Shown: piece after piece, positions 6,182 through 13,315 of the stretch
Numbering within the stretch: the stretch's first letter is position 1
Layout of the letters: each line of letters starts with the position of its first letter
Assembly: GCA_934567745.1 (NCBI GenBank)
Contig: CAKTJM010000027.1
Coordinates: 1 to 16,403, forward strand
Direction: 5' to 3'
From: an uncultured Eubacteriales bacterium
GTDB lineage: Bacteria > Bacillota > Clostridia > Oscillospirales > Oscillospiraceae
DNA: 16,403 bases
Made by a program: the position numbers and the translations under genes
Notes under the pieces: generated by a model
Database searches by the model: none
What the model was told of the DNA's origin: nothing
What the model saw: the letters and a program-made list of their open reading frames with translations, nothing else

Positions 6182-9100
6182 ATGGCCCGAAGGAAGAAAA
6201 AACTCTCCAAGCGCGCCGCCAGCCTCATCCGTACCGTGGCGATCCTGGTCGGCTGCCTGCTGGCCACGATGGCGATCCTCCGGGCCGCCATCGGGCCGTT
6301 CGACGGGCCCGGCGGGACCTCGATGATCCCGCCGTCCCTCGTCTACACCCTGCTGATCCTGCTGTACGCCGTCGCCGCCGTGGCGGTGCTGCTCTACCAG
6401 CGGATCCGCGACCGGTCGGTGCGCCAACGGCTCGACCGGGCGGCCGCCCGCAACGACTCGCTCATCAACGCCGCCCTGCCCGGCGCGGATGTCCAGATCT
6501 TCGAGCTGCTGCCGGACGGTATGATCCGGCTGCTCATCCCCGGCGGGGGGCAGGGCCAGCCGCTCAAGACCACCATCGGCACGCCCCGTCGGCTGCTGAC
6601 CTACCTCAACTGCTCCCTGCAATGGGAGCCGGCCTTCCAGGCGGCCCTCGACCAGGCCGCCCTCGGCCAGGACGGCGAGCTGGAGTTCCAGACCCTCGAC
6701 GAGGAGGAGACCTGGATCGAGCTGCGCGTCGAGCCGCTGCCGGACAGCGAGGAGACCACCGCCATCGGCACGATCCGCAACGTCACGGAGCAGGTCCAGG
6801 CCCGGCACCGCAGCCAGGCCGCCGCCAAGCTCCTCGACCGGATGATGGACGGCACCATCGCCGGGATGGAGGTCTCGCTGGAGACCGACGCCTGGCGGAT
6901 GCTCTGGGGCAGCAAGCCCTATGAGAAGCTCTTCCTCGGCGAGGACGTGCCGGAGACCTACAGCCGCTTCCTCTCCGACCGCGTCGCGCCGACGATCCAC
7001 CCGAAGGACCGGGACGAATACTGCCGCACCATGGGGCGCAAGGACCTGCTGAGCCTCTTCCTCAGCGGGACGACCCACCACACCTTCGACTACCGCGTGA
7101 AGACCGACCAGGCGCCGGGCTATGAGTGGCACTCGTCGGACATGTACTTCTTCCGCGACTCGATGAACCGCGAGATCAAGTGCAACTTCCTCGTGCGCCA
7201 GGTCACCGAGGCCAAGCGGCAGGAGCTGGAGGAGAAGCGGCGGCTGGCCGAGAAGGAGCACGCCCTCTTCCTCCAGGCCAAGAAGCTGGTGGAGTCCGAG
7301 GACGAGCTGGACTTCGTGCAGGTGATCGCGGACTTCTATCAGGGCATCTACGTGGTGGACCTGAACGAGGACCGGGCGCGCAGCATCAAGGTCCCGGCCT
7401 ATTTCTCGGCCCTGCTGGAGAAGGAGGACCAGAAGCTCGCCGCGACCATGGCCCGGTACGCCCGGGAGCTGGTCGCCCCGGAGTACGCCCGGATCTTCCG
7501 GGAGACGGTCCGCTACGACGGCCTGCGCCGCAGGCTGGACCGTGGGCGGAAGGTCGAGCTGACCTTCGAGAAGCTCGACCGCACCTGGCTGTGCATGCGG
7601 ATCTTCCGGATGCCCGGCTACTGCGACGAGCGGCCGGTGACGCTGTGGGTCTTCGAGGACGAGACCACCACGGCCCGCCTGCGTCAGGAGGAGGAGCGGG
7701 CGAAGGTCACGGCCCGCGCGGCCGAGGCCGCCAACCAGGCCAAGTCGCAGTTCCTCGCGAACATGAGCCACGAGTTCCGCACGCCGCTCAACGCGATCCT
7801 GGGCATGTCGGAGCTGGGCCTGCGCGAGGAGCACAAGGAGGCCAAGGACAACTGCTTCCGGGACATCCGCACGAGCGGACGGAACCTGCTGGAGAACATC
7901 AACAGCATCCTCGACCTGTCCAAGATCGAGGCGGGCAAGATGGAGATCACCCCGCAGGAGTACCGGATCCTGTCCACCCTGCACGACACGATCACCGTGC
8001 TGCGGATGCGGGCGCAGGAGAAGAAGCTCTCCTTCGTGGCGCAGGTGGACGAGACGATCCCCGCCGTGCTGTTCGGCGACGACGTGAACATCAGCCACAT
8101 CATCATGAACCTGGGCAGCAACGCCGTGAAATACACGCCCGAGGGCACCGTGACCATGACGGTCAACTGGGAGCCGGGCGAGGAGGACGGCGCGCTCGTC
8201 ATCCACATGGAGGACACGGGCGTCGGCATCCGCCAGGAGGACATGCCCTTCCTCTTCGAGAGCTACGGGCGGCTGGACCGCAAGGCCAACCGCCACATCG
8301 AGGGCACCGGCCTGGGCCTGACCATCTGCCGCCAGCTCACGGAGCTGATGGGCGGCCAGATTGGCGTGGACAGCACCTACGGCGTCGGGAGCGACTTCTG
8401 GGTGCGCCTGCCGCAGAAGGTCGTCGATCCCACCCCCGGCGGCGCCTATCAGGACGGCGTCCGGAAGGAGAGCGACCTGCATTACAACACCTTCACCGCG
8501 CCGGAGGCGGTGGTGCTGGTGGTGGACGACCAGCCGATCAACCTGAAGGTCTGTCAGGGCCTGCTGCGGCCGTACGAGATGGCGGTGTACACCGCCCGCT
8601 CGGGCGAGGAGGCCCTGCGCCAGATGACGCAGGTGTGGCCGGACCTGGTGTTCATGGACCACATGATGCCGGACATGGACGGCGTGGAGACCACGGCGCG
8701 GATCCGCGAGATGGGCAAGAAGGACCCCTACTTCGCAGTGGTGCCGATCATCGCCCTGACGGCGAACGCCATGAAGGGCGTGCGGGAGTTCTTCCTCGAA
8801 CAGGGCTTCAACGACTTCATCGCCAAGCCGGTCGAGATCGACCGGCTGGACGAGATGCTGCGCACCTGGCTGCCGGAGGACAAGCAGGAGGCGCGGCCGT
8901 TCGAGACCGGCCCGATCGAGCCGGAGCCGGTGCCCGAGGAGCTGCTGCACCTCTACGGCATCGACGCGGGCCAGGGCATGGCCTACTGCGGGACGGCGGA
9001 CATCTACCGCAAGACGCTGGCGCTGTTCCGCGAGCAGATCCCCGGGCGGATCCGGAACATCGAGACGGCCCTCCATGAGGACCATCTGGAGAACTACGTC

Positions 9101-9277
9101 ATCGAGGTCCACAGCCTCAAGAGCGCGGCGCGCTGGATCGGCGCGGCGAAGCTCGGCGACCTGGCCGAGGAGCTGGAGATGGCCGGGCGCGCGGGCGACA
9201 AGGACAAGATGGCCCAGGGCACGCCCGCCCTGTTGGCGCGCTACCAGACCATGGAGGAGACGCTGGCGGGGGTGTGA
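6182..9277 (+). CDS. Hybrid sensor histidine kinase with receiver and HPt domains
   Basis: This 1031-aa membrane-anchored kinase carries a complete phosphorelay. Two membrane segments (about 17-37 and 50-71) are joined by a loop of only about 12 residues, so the signal is probably sensed in the membrane or cytoplasm. Residues 85-500 look like three PAS-like regions with poor individual conservation. The HisKA box SHEFRTPLNAILGMSEL has H530. The ATPase domain has N647, the D678 DTGVGI box and GTGLGL. The receiver domain (about 775-890) has the VVDD acidic pair and phospho-acceptor D826 in FMDHMMPDMDG. The HPt domain at the C terminus has H977 in VHSLKSAARWIGA. No DNA-binding or enzymatic output is present, so a separate response regulator is needed. 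I chose ATG 6182; a GTG at 6179 directly before it is the alternative. It follows the MoxR/VWA pair and ends at a bidirectional terminator. Confidence 0.93.
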   Translation: MARRKKKLSKRAASLIRTVAILVGCLLATMAILRAAIGPFDGPGGTSMIPPSLVYTLLILLYAVAAVAVLLYQRIRDRSVRQRLDRAAARNDSLINAALPGADVQIFELLPDGMIRLLIPGGGQGQPLKTTIGTPRRLLTYLNCSLQWEPAFQAALDQAALGQDGELEFQTLDEEETWIELRVEPLPDSEETTAIGTIRNVTEQVQARHRSQAAAKLLDRMMDGTIAGMEVSLETDAWRMLWGSKPYEKLFLGEDVPETYSRFLSDRVAPTIHPKDRDEYCRTMGRKDLLSLFLSGTTHHTFDYRVKTDQAPGYEWHSSDMYFFRDSMNREIKCNFLVRQVTEAKRQELEEKRRLAEKEHALFLQAKKLVESEDELDFVQVIADFYQGIYVVDLNEDRARSIKVPAYFSALLEKEDQKLAATMARYARELVAPEYARIFRETVRYDGLRRRLDRGRKVELTFEKLDRTWLCMRIFRMPGYCDERPVTLWVFEDETTTARLRQEEERAKVTARAAEAANQAKSQFLANMSHEFRTPLNAILGMSELGLREEHKEAKDNCFRDIRTSGRNLLENINSILDLSKIEAGKMEITPQEYRILSTLHDTITVLRMRAQEKKLSFVAQVDETIPAVLFGDDVNISHIIMNLGSNAVKYTPEGTVTMTVNWEPGEEDGALVIHMEDTGVGIRQEDMPFLFESYGRLDRKANRHIEGTGLGLTICRQLTELMGGQIGVDSTYGVGSDFWVRLPQKVVDPTPGGAYQDGVRKESDLHYNTFTAPEAVVLVVDDQPINLKVCQGLLRPYEMAVYTARSGEEALRQMTQVWPDLVFMDHMMPDMDGVETTARIREMGKKDPYFAVVPIIALTANAMKGVREFFLEQGFNDFIAKPVEIDRLDEMLRTWLPEDKQEARPFETGPIEPEPVPEELLHLYGIDAGQGMAYCGTADIYRKTLALFREQIPGRIRNIETALHEDHLENYVIEVHSLKSAARWIGAAKLGDLAEELEMAGRAGDKDKMAQGTPALLARYQTMEETLAGV

Positions 9278-9294
9278 GCCCGCACGAAGATACG

Positions 9295-9330
9295 AAAAAC
9301 GAGCTGTGGCATCGCCACAGCTCGTTTTTT
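9295..9330. terminator. Bidirectional terminator between convergent genes
   Basis: ACGAGCTGTGGC (9299-9310) pairs perfectly with GCCACAGCTCGT (9314-9325) around a 3-nt loop. The stem is flanked by A-run 9295-9299 and T-run 9325-9330, which gives a U-tract on either strand. It serves the kinase gene (plus) and the decarboxylase-like gene (minus), whose stop codons lie on either side. Confidence 0.92.
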
Positions 9331-9336
9331 CGTGGT

Positions 9337-10776
9337 TCAGTCCCCTTGGAGCGTCGCGATGGTCCGGGGCGGCTTCCCTCGGGTGCCGATGAGCCGCACG
9401 CCCGCGCGGTGGAGCCGCTCGACCGTCCGGACCAGGTCCTCCGTGACCTCCTCGCCCGGCGTGACCAGCGGGATCCCCGGCGGATAGGCCCAGAGATGCT
9501 CCGCCGCGACCGCGCCGACCGCCTCGGCCATGGGCCCCAGCCCGCTGCGGCCCATGGCCGCCTCCTCGATGCTGCACCGACGCGGCGGGAGCTGTCCCAC
9601 CGCGTGGATCGGCCGCGCGCCGTCCGGCGCGGGGCCGTACTGCGCGTCGATCGCCAGCAGGGCGTCCGCCAGCCGCTGCGGCATGTCGTCGCCCGTGCCC
9701 AGGCCCGTCATCGCCACCGCGTAGTGGTCCAGCGCCATCTCCAGCTCGATCCTGTGGTCTCGGCGCAGGATCTCCCTCAGCGCCACGCCCGTCAGGGCGC
9801 TCCCTCGGGTCGAGATCAGGATCTTGGAGGGGTCCAGCCCCCACACGCCGTCATAGCGCCGCCCCGCCTCGGCCCCGTGGCCCAGCAGGCGCAGGTGCCG
9901 CAGGCCCCGCGCCCGCTCGTCGAAGTCGCGCAGCCGCGCGGCCCACGCGGCGAAGAGCGCCGCCCCGCGCTCCTCCAGCAGACGCACGCAGCCGTCCATC
10001 GATGCCATCAGCAGGTACGACGGGCTGCTCGACTGGAAGATCCCCGTCTGGCGCGTGACCTCCGCCACGGTCGGGCCGCGCCCGCTCACGTGGAGGATCG
10101 CCGTCTGCGTCAGGCTCGGCAGCAGCTTGTGCAGGCTGGCCGCGGCCAGGTCCGCGCCCGCCTGCATCGCGTTCCACGGGAACTCCGGCGCGAGGCCCAG
10201 ATGCGCCCCGTGCGCCTCGTCCACCAGGACCGCCGCGCCGTGCGCGTGCGCCGCCGCGCAGATGCCCGCCGTGTCGCTGAGCACCCCGTCGTAGGTCGGG
10301 CTGGGGTAGACCACCAGCGTCGCCTCCGGATGCGCCGCCAGCGCCGCCGCGACCAGCTCCGGCGTGACCGAGCCGGTCACACCGAAGTCCTCCTCCACCG
10401 GCGGCAGGAGGTACACCGGCGTCAATCCGCACAGCTCCACCGCGTGGTAGATCGCCTTGTGGCAGTGCCGCGCCATCACGATCGTGTCGCCCCGCCGCGT
10501 CGCCGCGCGGACCGCCGCCAGCAGCGCCCCGGTCGAGCCGTTCACCTGGAACAGGCTCGCGCGGCTGTGCCACAGCCGCGCCGCGCGGTCCATGCTCTCC
10601 TTCAGGATGCCCTCCGCGTCGTGCAGGTCGTCGAAGCCCGGCAGCTCCGTGATGTCCAGCTCCGCCCCCAGCGCCGCCAGATAGGGCGCCAGCCCGGCCG
10701 CCTCCTTGTGTCCCGGCATGTGCAGGGACAGATAGCCCTCCTCATGATGCGCCCGCAGGCGTTCCAACAGGTCCAT
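9337..10776 (-). CDS. Orn/Lys/Arg decarboxylase-family PLP enzyme
   Basis: This 479-aa protein belongs to the fold-type I Orn/Lys/Arg decarboxylase family, in the short form lacking the N-terminal wing domain (like Bacillus SpeA/YaaO). Family marks are LSLHMPGHK (17-24), FQVNGSTGALLAA (76-88), YPSPTYDGVLSD (157-168), the DEAHGAHL motif with PLP-contacting D186, and the Schiff-base lysine K217 in ASLHKLLPSLTQTA. The C-terminal domain has the family's AYPPGIPLVTPGEEV stretch. It should decarboxylate a basic amino acid, feeding polyamine synthesis or acid tolerance; the substrate (Arg, Lys or Orn) cannot be read from the sequence. ATG at 10776 is preceded on the minus strand by GGGAGGAGA at good spacing; a GTG five codons upstream is less likely. 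It is a single-gene unit with its own promoter, ending at the shared terminator. Confidence 0.9.
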   Translation of the reverse strand: MDLLERLRAHHEEGYLSLHMPGHKEAAGLAPYLAALGAELDITELPGFDDLHDAEGILKESMDRAARLWHSRASLFQVNGSTGALLAAVRAATRRGDTIVMARHCHKAIYHAVELCGLTPVYLLPPVEEDFGVTGSVTPELVAAALAAHPEATLVVYPSPTYDGVLSDTAGICAAAHAHGAAVLVDEAHGAHLGLAPEFPWNAMQAGADLAAASLHKLLPSLTQTAILHVSGRGPTVAEVTRQTGIFQSSSPSYLLMASMDGCVRLLEERGAALFAAWAARLRDFDERARGLRHLRLLGHGAEAGRRYDGVWGLDPSKILISTRGSALTGVALREILRRDHRIELEMALDHYAVAMTGLGTGDDMPQRLADALLAIDAQYGPAPDGARPIHAVGQLPPRRCSIEEAAMGRSGLGPMAEAVGAVAAEHLWAYPPGIPLVTPGEEVTEDLVRTVERLHRAGVRLIGTRGKPPRTIATLQGD

Positions 10777-10814
10777 CGTCTCTCCTCCCACCTTCGTGTC
10801 CTAGTATTTAGAAT

Positions 10815-10843
10815 AGTATATCAGCTCCCACCGGCCAACGCAA
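10815..10843 (-). promoter_or_regulatory. Probable promoter of the decarboxylase-like gene
   Basis: Reading the minus strand, TTGCGT (10843 to 10838) and TATACT (10820 to 10815) are spaced by 17 bp. The -10 matches five of six bases and the -35 three of six. The predicted start near 10808 gives a leader of about 32 nt with the ribosome site inside it. Confidence 0.5.
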
Positions 10844-10846
10844 GGG

Positions 10847-10923
10847 CGGCATCTGGCCTGTCTGGCCATGCCGGATATCACCAGATCGACAGGTCAGTTC
10901 GTGTGGGACGGCCCGTTCTGACC
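10847..10923. other. Two adjacent inverted repeats upstream of the ECF gene
   Basis: A first hairpin pairs CGGCAT-CT-GGCC (10847-10858) with GGCCATGCCG (10864-10873), leaving a 2-nt bulge. A second pairs GGTCAG (10892-10897) with CTGACC (10918-10923). Neither is followed by a T-run. They lie in the 238-nt divergent gap 10777-11014, which holds no gene I can support. I see no TPP or FMN riboswitch core. They may be operator sites or part of a structured leader. Confidence 0.4.
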
Positions 10924-10948
10924 TCACAAAAAACCTTCGTTTTGGGAC

Positions 10949-10977
10949 TTTCGATATATCCAGCGGCATGGTACAGT
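10949..10977 (+). promoter_or_regulatory. Weak candidate promoter for the ECF S-component gene
   Basis: TACAGT at 10972-10977 matches four of six -10 bases and carries a TG one base upstream (10969-10970, extended -10). The -35 position 17 bp upstream (TTTCGA, 10949-10954) is poor. A promoter should exist here because the neighbouring gene is divergent, but these hexamers are tentative. Confidence 0.3.
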
Positions 10978-11014
10978 ATCCTCACCGACAAACCATCGTA
11001 AAGGAGACTTTCCT

Positions 11015-11563
11015 ATGACCGCCAAGACCGCCGCCGTACAGACCAACTCGTCGGACAAGATCCGCGAGCTCGCCATCACCGCCATCAGCCTGGTGCTGGT
11101 GTACGTCTTCACCTCCGTCATCAACATCCGCCTCCCCATCGCCGCCAACGGCGGGCTCGTCCATCTCGGCAACGTGCCCCTGTTCATCGCCGCCATCCTC
11201 TTCGGCCGTAAGACCGGCATGATCGCGGGCGGCGTCGGCATGGCCCTCTTCGACCTGCTCAGCGGCTGGACCCTGTGGGCCCCGTTCACCCTCGTCATCG
11301 TCGGGGCCATGGGCTTCGTCGTCGGCACCATCTGCTATGGGAAGAAGTCCTACGCCCGCTATATCGTCGCGATGATCCTCGCCTGCGTCATCAAGATCGT
11401 CGGCTATTACATCGCCGAGGGCTTCATCTACGGCAACTGGATCGCCCCTGTCACCTCCATCCCCGGCAACCTCGTGCAGATCGGCGTGGCCGCCGCGATC
11501 GTCCTCGTCGTCATCGTCCCCCTGCGTGCAGCCGCAGAGCATACCATCCTGCGCAAGAACTGA
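11015..11563 (+). CDS. ECF transporter S component (ECF-ribofla_trS family)
   Basis: This 182-aa integral membrane protein resembles the substrate-binding S component of energy-coupling factor vitamin importers of the PF07155/COG4720 group, which includes riboflavin-type and hydroxymethylpyrimidine-type transporters. A short cytoplasmic N terminus (1-16) is followed by about five or six membrane segments. The family stretch GGLVHLGNVPLFIAAILFGRK (47-67) precedes GMIAGGVGMALFDLLSGW, where substrate contacts lie in known S components. AAAGGAG (11000-11006) sits 8 nt before ATG 11015. The partner ATPases and EcfT are not in the window, as expected of a group II system with a shared module. The vitamin cannot be assigned: no neighbouring biosynthesis gene and no recognisable riboswitch help. 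A terminator follows. Confidence 0.85.
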   Translation: MTAKTAAVQTNSSDKIRELAITAISLVLVYVFTSVINIRLPIAANGGLVHLGNVPLFIAAILFGRKTGMIAGGVGMALFDLLSGWTLWAPFTLVIVGAMGFVVGTICYGKKSYARYIVAMILACVIKIVGYYIAEGFIYGNWIAPVTSIPGNLVQIGVAAAIVLVVIVPLRAAAEHTILRKN

Positions 11564-11607
11564 GCCAAACGGTCTATATCTCGTGTCTCCCTCCCAGAGA
11601 CCACCAT

Positions 11608-11650
11608 TCGGAGCGTCGTCCATGCAAGAAGGGCGACGCTCCGATTCATT
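11608..11650 (+). terminator. Terminator after the ECF gene
   Basis: TCGGAGCGTCG (11608-11618) pairs perfectly with CGACGCTCCGA (11634-11644) around a 15-nt loop. A T-rich stretch (TTCATTTTC) follows. The long loop and broken T-run make it a moderate terminator. The loop contains ATGCAAGAAGGG, which recurs in the gdhA leader. Confidence 0.65.
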
Positions 11651-11759
11651 TTCTCGCGGAAATGATTTTTGTGCGATGCCGCAAATTTTATGCGCGATTT
11701 TTCAAAATAATTGTTGCATTTACAGAGAAGCCGTGCTATACTTTCAGATGCAAGAAGGG
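11622..11759 (+). repeat. 12-nt direct repeat ATGCAAGAAGGG
   Basis: ATGCAAGAAGGG occurs at 11622-11633, inside the loop of the ECF terminator hairpin, and again at 11748-11759, at the expected transcription start of gdhA. The two copies are 126 bp apart start to start. They may reflect a local duplication or a shared protein or RNA site; chance cannot be excluded. Confidence 0.4.
11714..11742 (+). promoter_or_regulatory. Extended -10 promoter of gdhA
   Basis: TATACT at 11737-11742 matches five of six -10 bases and has TG at 11734-11735, making an extended -10. TTGCAT at 11714-11719 is the -35 at 17-bp spacing. The surrounding 11650-11720 stretch is AT-rich compared with the rest of the window, as expected for an UP-like upstream region. 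The leader is about 92 nt long. Confidence 0.7.
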
Positions 11760-11840
11760 GAAGGATCCCCCTGGCAAGTGTCTTATTCCCGGCTGTCGGC
11801 ACACAGACGAGAATAAAATATCAAAGAAGGAGCAAATATC

Positions 11841-13190
11841 ATGAATGCTTATATCGAAAGCGTGATCGCCAACGTCAAGGCTAAGCACGGCAGCGAGCCC
11901 GAGTTCGTGCAGACCGTCGAGGAAGTCCTGAGCTCCCTGGACCCCGTCATCAGCGCCCATCCCGAGTATGAGGCCGTCGACCTCCTCGGCCGTATGGTCG
12001 AGCCCGAGCGTATGTTCACCTTCCGTGTCGTCTGGACCGACGATGCTGGCAAGACCCACACCAACATTGGTTATCGCTGCCAGTTCAACGGCGCCATCGG
12101 CCCCTACAAGGGCGGCCTGCGCTTCCAGCCCAACGTCTATCCCGGCATCATCAAGTTCCTCGGCTTCGAGCAGATTTTCAAGAACTCCCTGACCGGCCTG
12201 CCCATCGGCGGCGGCAAGGGCGGCGCTGACTTCGATCCCGCCGGCAAGTCCGACGCTGAGATCATGCGCTTCTGCCAGAGCTTCATGACCGCTCTGTATC
12301 GTTACATCGGGCCCGACATCGACGTTCCCGCTGGTGACATGGGCGTCGGCGGCCGCGAGATCGGCTTCCTGTATGGCCAGTATCGTCGCCTGAAGGGCGT
12401 CTTCGAGAATGGCGTCCTGACCGGCAAGGGCCTGTCCTATGGCGGCTCCCTGGCTCGTCCCGAGGCCACCGGTTACGGCGCTGTGTATTACACCGTCGAA
12501 GTCCTCAAGCACGAGGGCGAGACCATCAAGGGCAAGACCATCGCCGCTGCCGGCTTCGGCAACGTCACTTGGGGCATCTGCAAGAAGGCCATGCAGCTCG
12601 GCGCCAAGGTCATCACCCTGTCCGGCCCCGACGGCTATGTCTACGATCCCGACGGTGTCTGCACCGAAGAGAAGGTCGAGTACCTGCTCGAGATGCGTTC
12701 CTCCGGCCGCAACGTCGTCAAGGATTATGCCGACAAGTTCGGTGTTGAGTTCTTCCCCGGCCAGAAGCCTTGGGGCACCAAGTGCGACATCGTGATGCCT
12801 TCTGCTATGCAGAACGACGTCAACATGGAGCAGGCCAAGAAGATCGCTGAGTGCGGCGCGAAGTACTACATCGAGGTCGCCAACATGCCCACCACCAACG
12901 ACGCTCTGAAGTTCCTCATGGAGCAGCCCAACATCATCGTGGCTCCCTCCAAGGCCGTCAACGCCGGTGGTGTCGGCGTCTCCGCTATGGAGATGTCCCA
13001 GAACTCCGAGCGCCTGTCCTGGACCGAGGAAGAGGTCGACGCTCAGCTGCAGAAGATGATGATCAACATCCACAAGGTCTCTGCTGAGGCTGCTGAGCAG
13101 TATGGCCTGGGCTACAACCTGGTCGCTGGCGGCAACATCGCTGGCTTCAAGAAGGTCGCTGAGGCTATGATGGAGCAGGGCATCTTCTAA
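11841..13190 (+). CDS. gdhA: NADP-type glutamate dehydrogenase
   Basis: This 449-aa enzyme interconverts glutamate with 2-oxoglutarate plus ammonia, with the length of the hexameric small-subunit class (E. coli GdhA-like). The glutamate site carries K90 in GPYKGGLRF and the catalytic region GLPIGGGKGGADFDP with K126. The family stretch PAGDMGVGGREIG follows, and the nucleotide fold includes AAGFGNVTWGICKKA. NADP preference is inferred from overall similarity to the GdhA class, not from specific cofactor residues. AAGGAG at 11827-11832 lies 8 nt before ATG 11841. Codon use differs from the neighbours, with many more GCT, GGT, GTT and TCT codons, particularly in the last third (for example the GCTGAGGCTGCTGAG run near 13083). 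That usually marks very high expression. The extended -10 promoter, AT-rich upstream region and strong terminator agree. All key residues are intact. Confidence 0.97.
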   Translation: MNAYIESVIANVKAKHGSEPEFVQTVEEVLSSLDPVISAHPEYEAVDLLGRMVEPERMFTFRVVWTDDAGKTHTNIGYRCQFNGAIGPYKGGLRFQPNVYPGIIKFLGFEQIFKNSLTGLPIGGGKGGADFDPAGKSDAEIMRFCQSFMTALYRYIGPDIDVPAGDMGVGGREIGFLYGQYRRLKGVFENGVLTGKGLSYGGSLARPEATGYGAVYYTVEVLKHEGETIKGKTIAAAGFGNVTWGICKKAMQLGAKVITLSGPDGYVYDPDGVCTEEKVEYLLEMRSSGRNVVKDYADKFGVEFFPGQKPWGTKCDIVMPSAMQNDVNMEQAKKIAECGAKYYIEVANMPTTNDALKFLMEQPNIIVAPSKAVNAGGVGVSAMEMSQNSERLSWTEEEVDAQLQKMMINIHKVSAEAAEQYGLGYNLVAGGNIAGFKKVAEAMMEQGIF

Positions 13191-13220
13191 TTAGAAGCCC
13201 CATCTTCACAACGCTTACCC

Positions 13221-13257
13221 AAAGGGACCCGGTCGATAGACCGGGTCCCTTTCTTCT
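13221..13257 (+). terminator. Strong terminator after gdhA
   Basis: A perfect 14-bp stem (AAAGGGACCCGGTC at 13221-13234, GACCGGGTCCCTTT at 13239-13252) closes on a GATA tetraloop and is followed by CTTCTTCC. It lies 30 nt after the gdhA stop. The A-run and T-run at the base let it work in both directions to some extent. Confidence 0.88.
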
Positions 13258-13275
13258 TCCCTTTCGACAGGCGAA

Positions 13276-13315
13276 GGCCCCCGGCCGCTGTGGTAGCGGC
13301 TGGGGGCCATTTTTT
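13276..13315 (+). terminator. Second terminator in the convergent gap
   Basis: GGCCCCCGGCCGCT (13276-13289) pairs with AGCGGCTGGGGGCC (13295-13308), 14 bp with one G-T wobble, around a GTGGT loop. Six T follow from 13310. The T-run favours plus-strand use, giving gdhA tandem terminators. On the minus strand it sits just after the hydrolase stop codon and could also protect that gene's 3' end. Confidence 0.8.

Noticed and set aside
4039..6291. Minus-strand open frame (about 750 codons) antisense to the MoxR and VWA genes
   Set aside because: It has a repetitive Leu/Val/Glu/Gly composition, lies opposite two well-supported genes, and has no ribosome site or family match.
6098..9844. Minus-strand open frame (about 1248 codons) antisense to the kinase and reaching into the decarboxylase gene
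   Set aside because: The opposite strand carries a kinase with every catalytic motif, and the frame passes through the bidirectional terminator. It is a shadow.
9274..11001. Plus-strand open frame (about 575 codons) antisense to the decarboxylase-like gene
   Set aside because: It begins in the kinase's last codons, crosses the terminator, is extremely Arg-rich and lacks family features.
10777..11014. Possible TPP or FMN riboswitch before the ECF gene
   Set aside because: I could not find the conserved core sequences of either class, so only the inverted repeats are reported.
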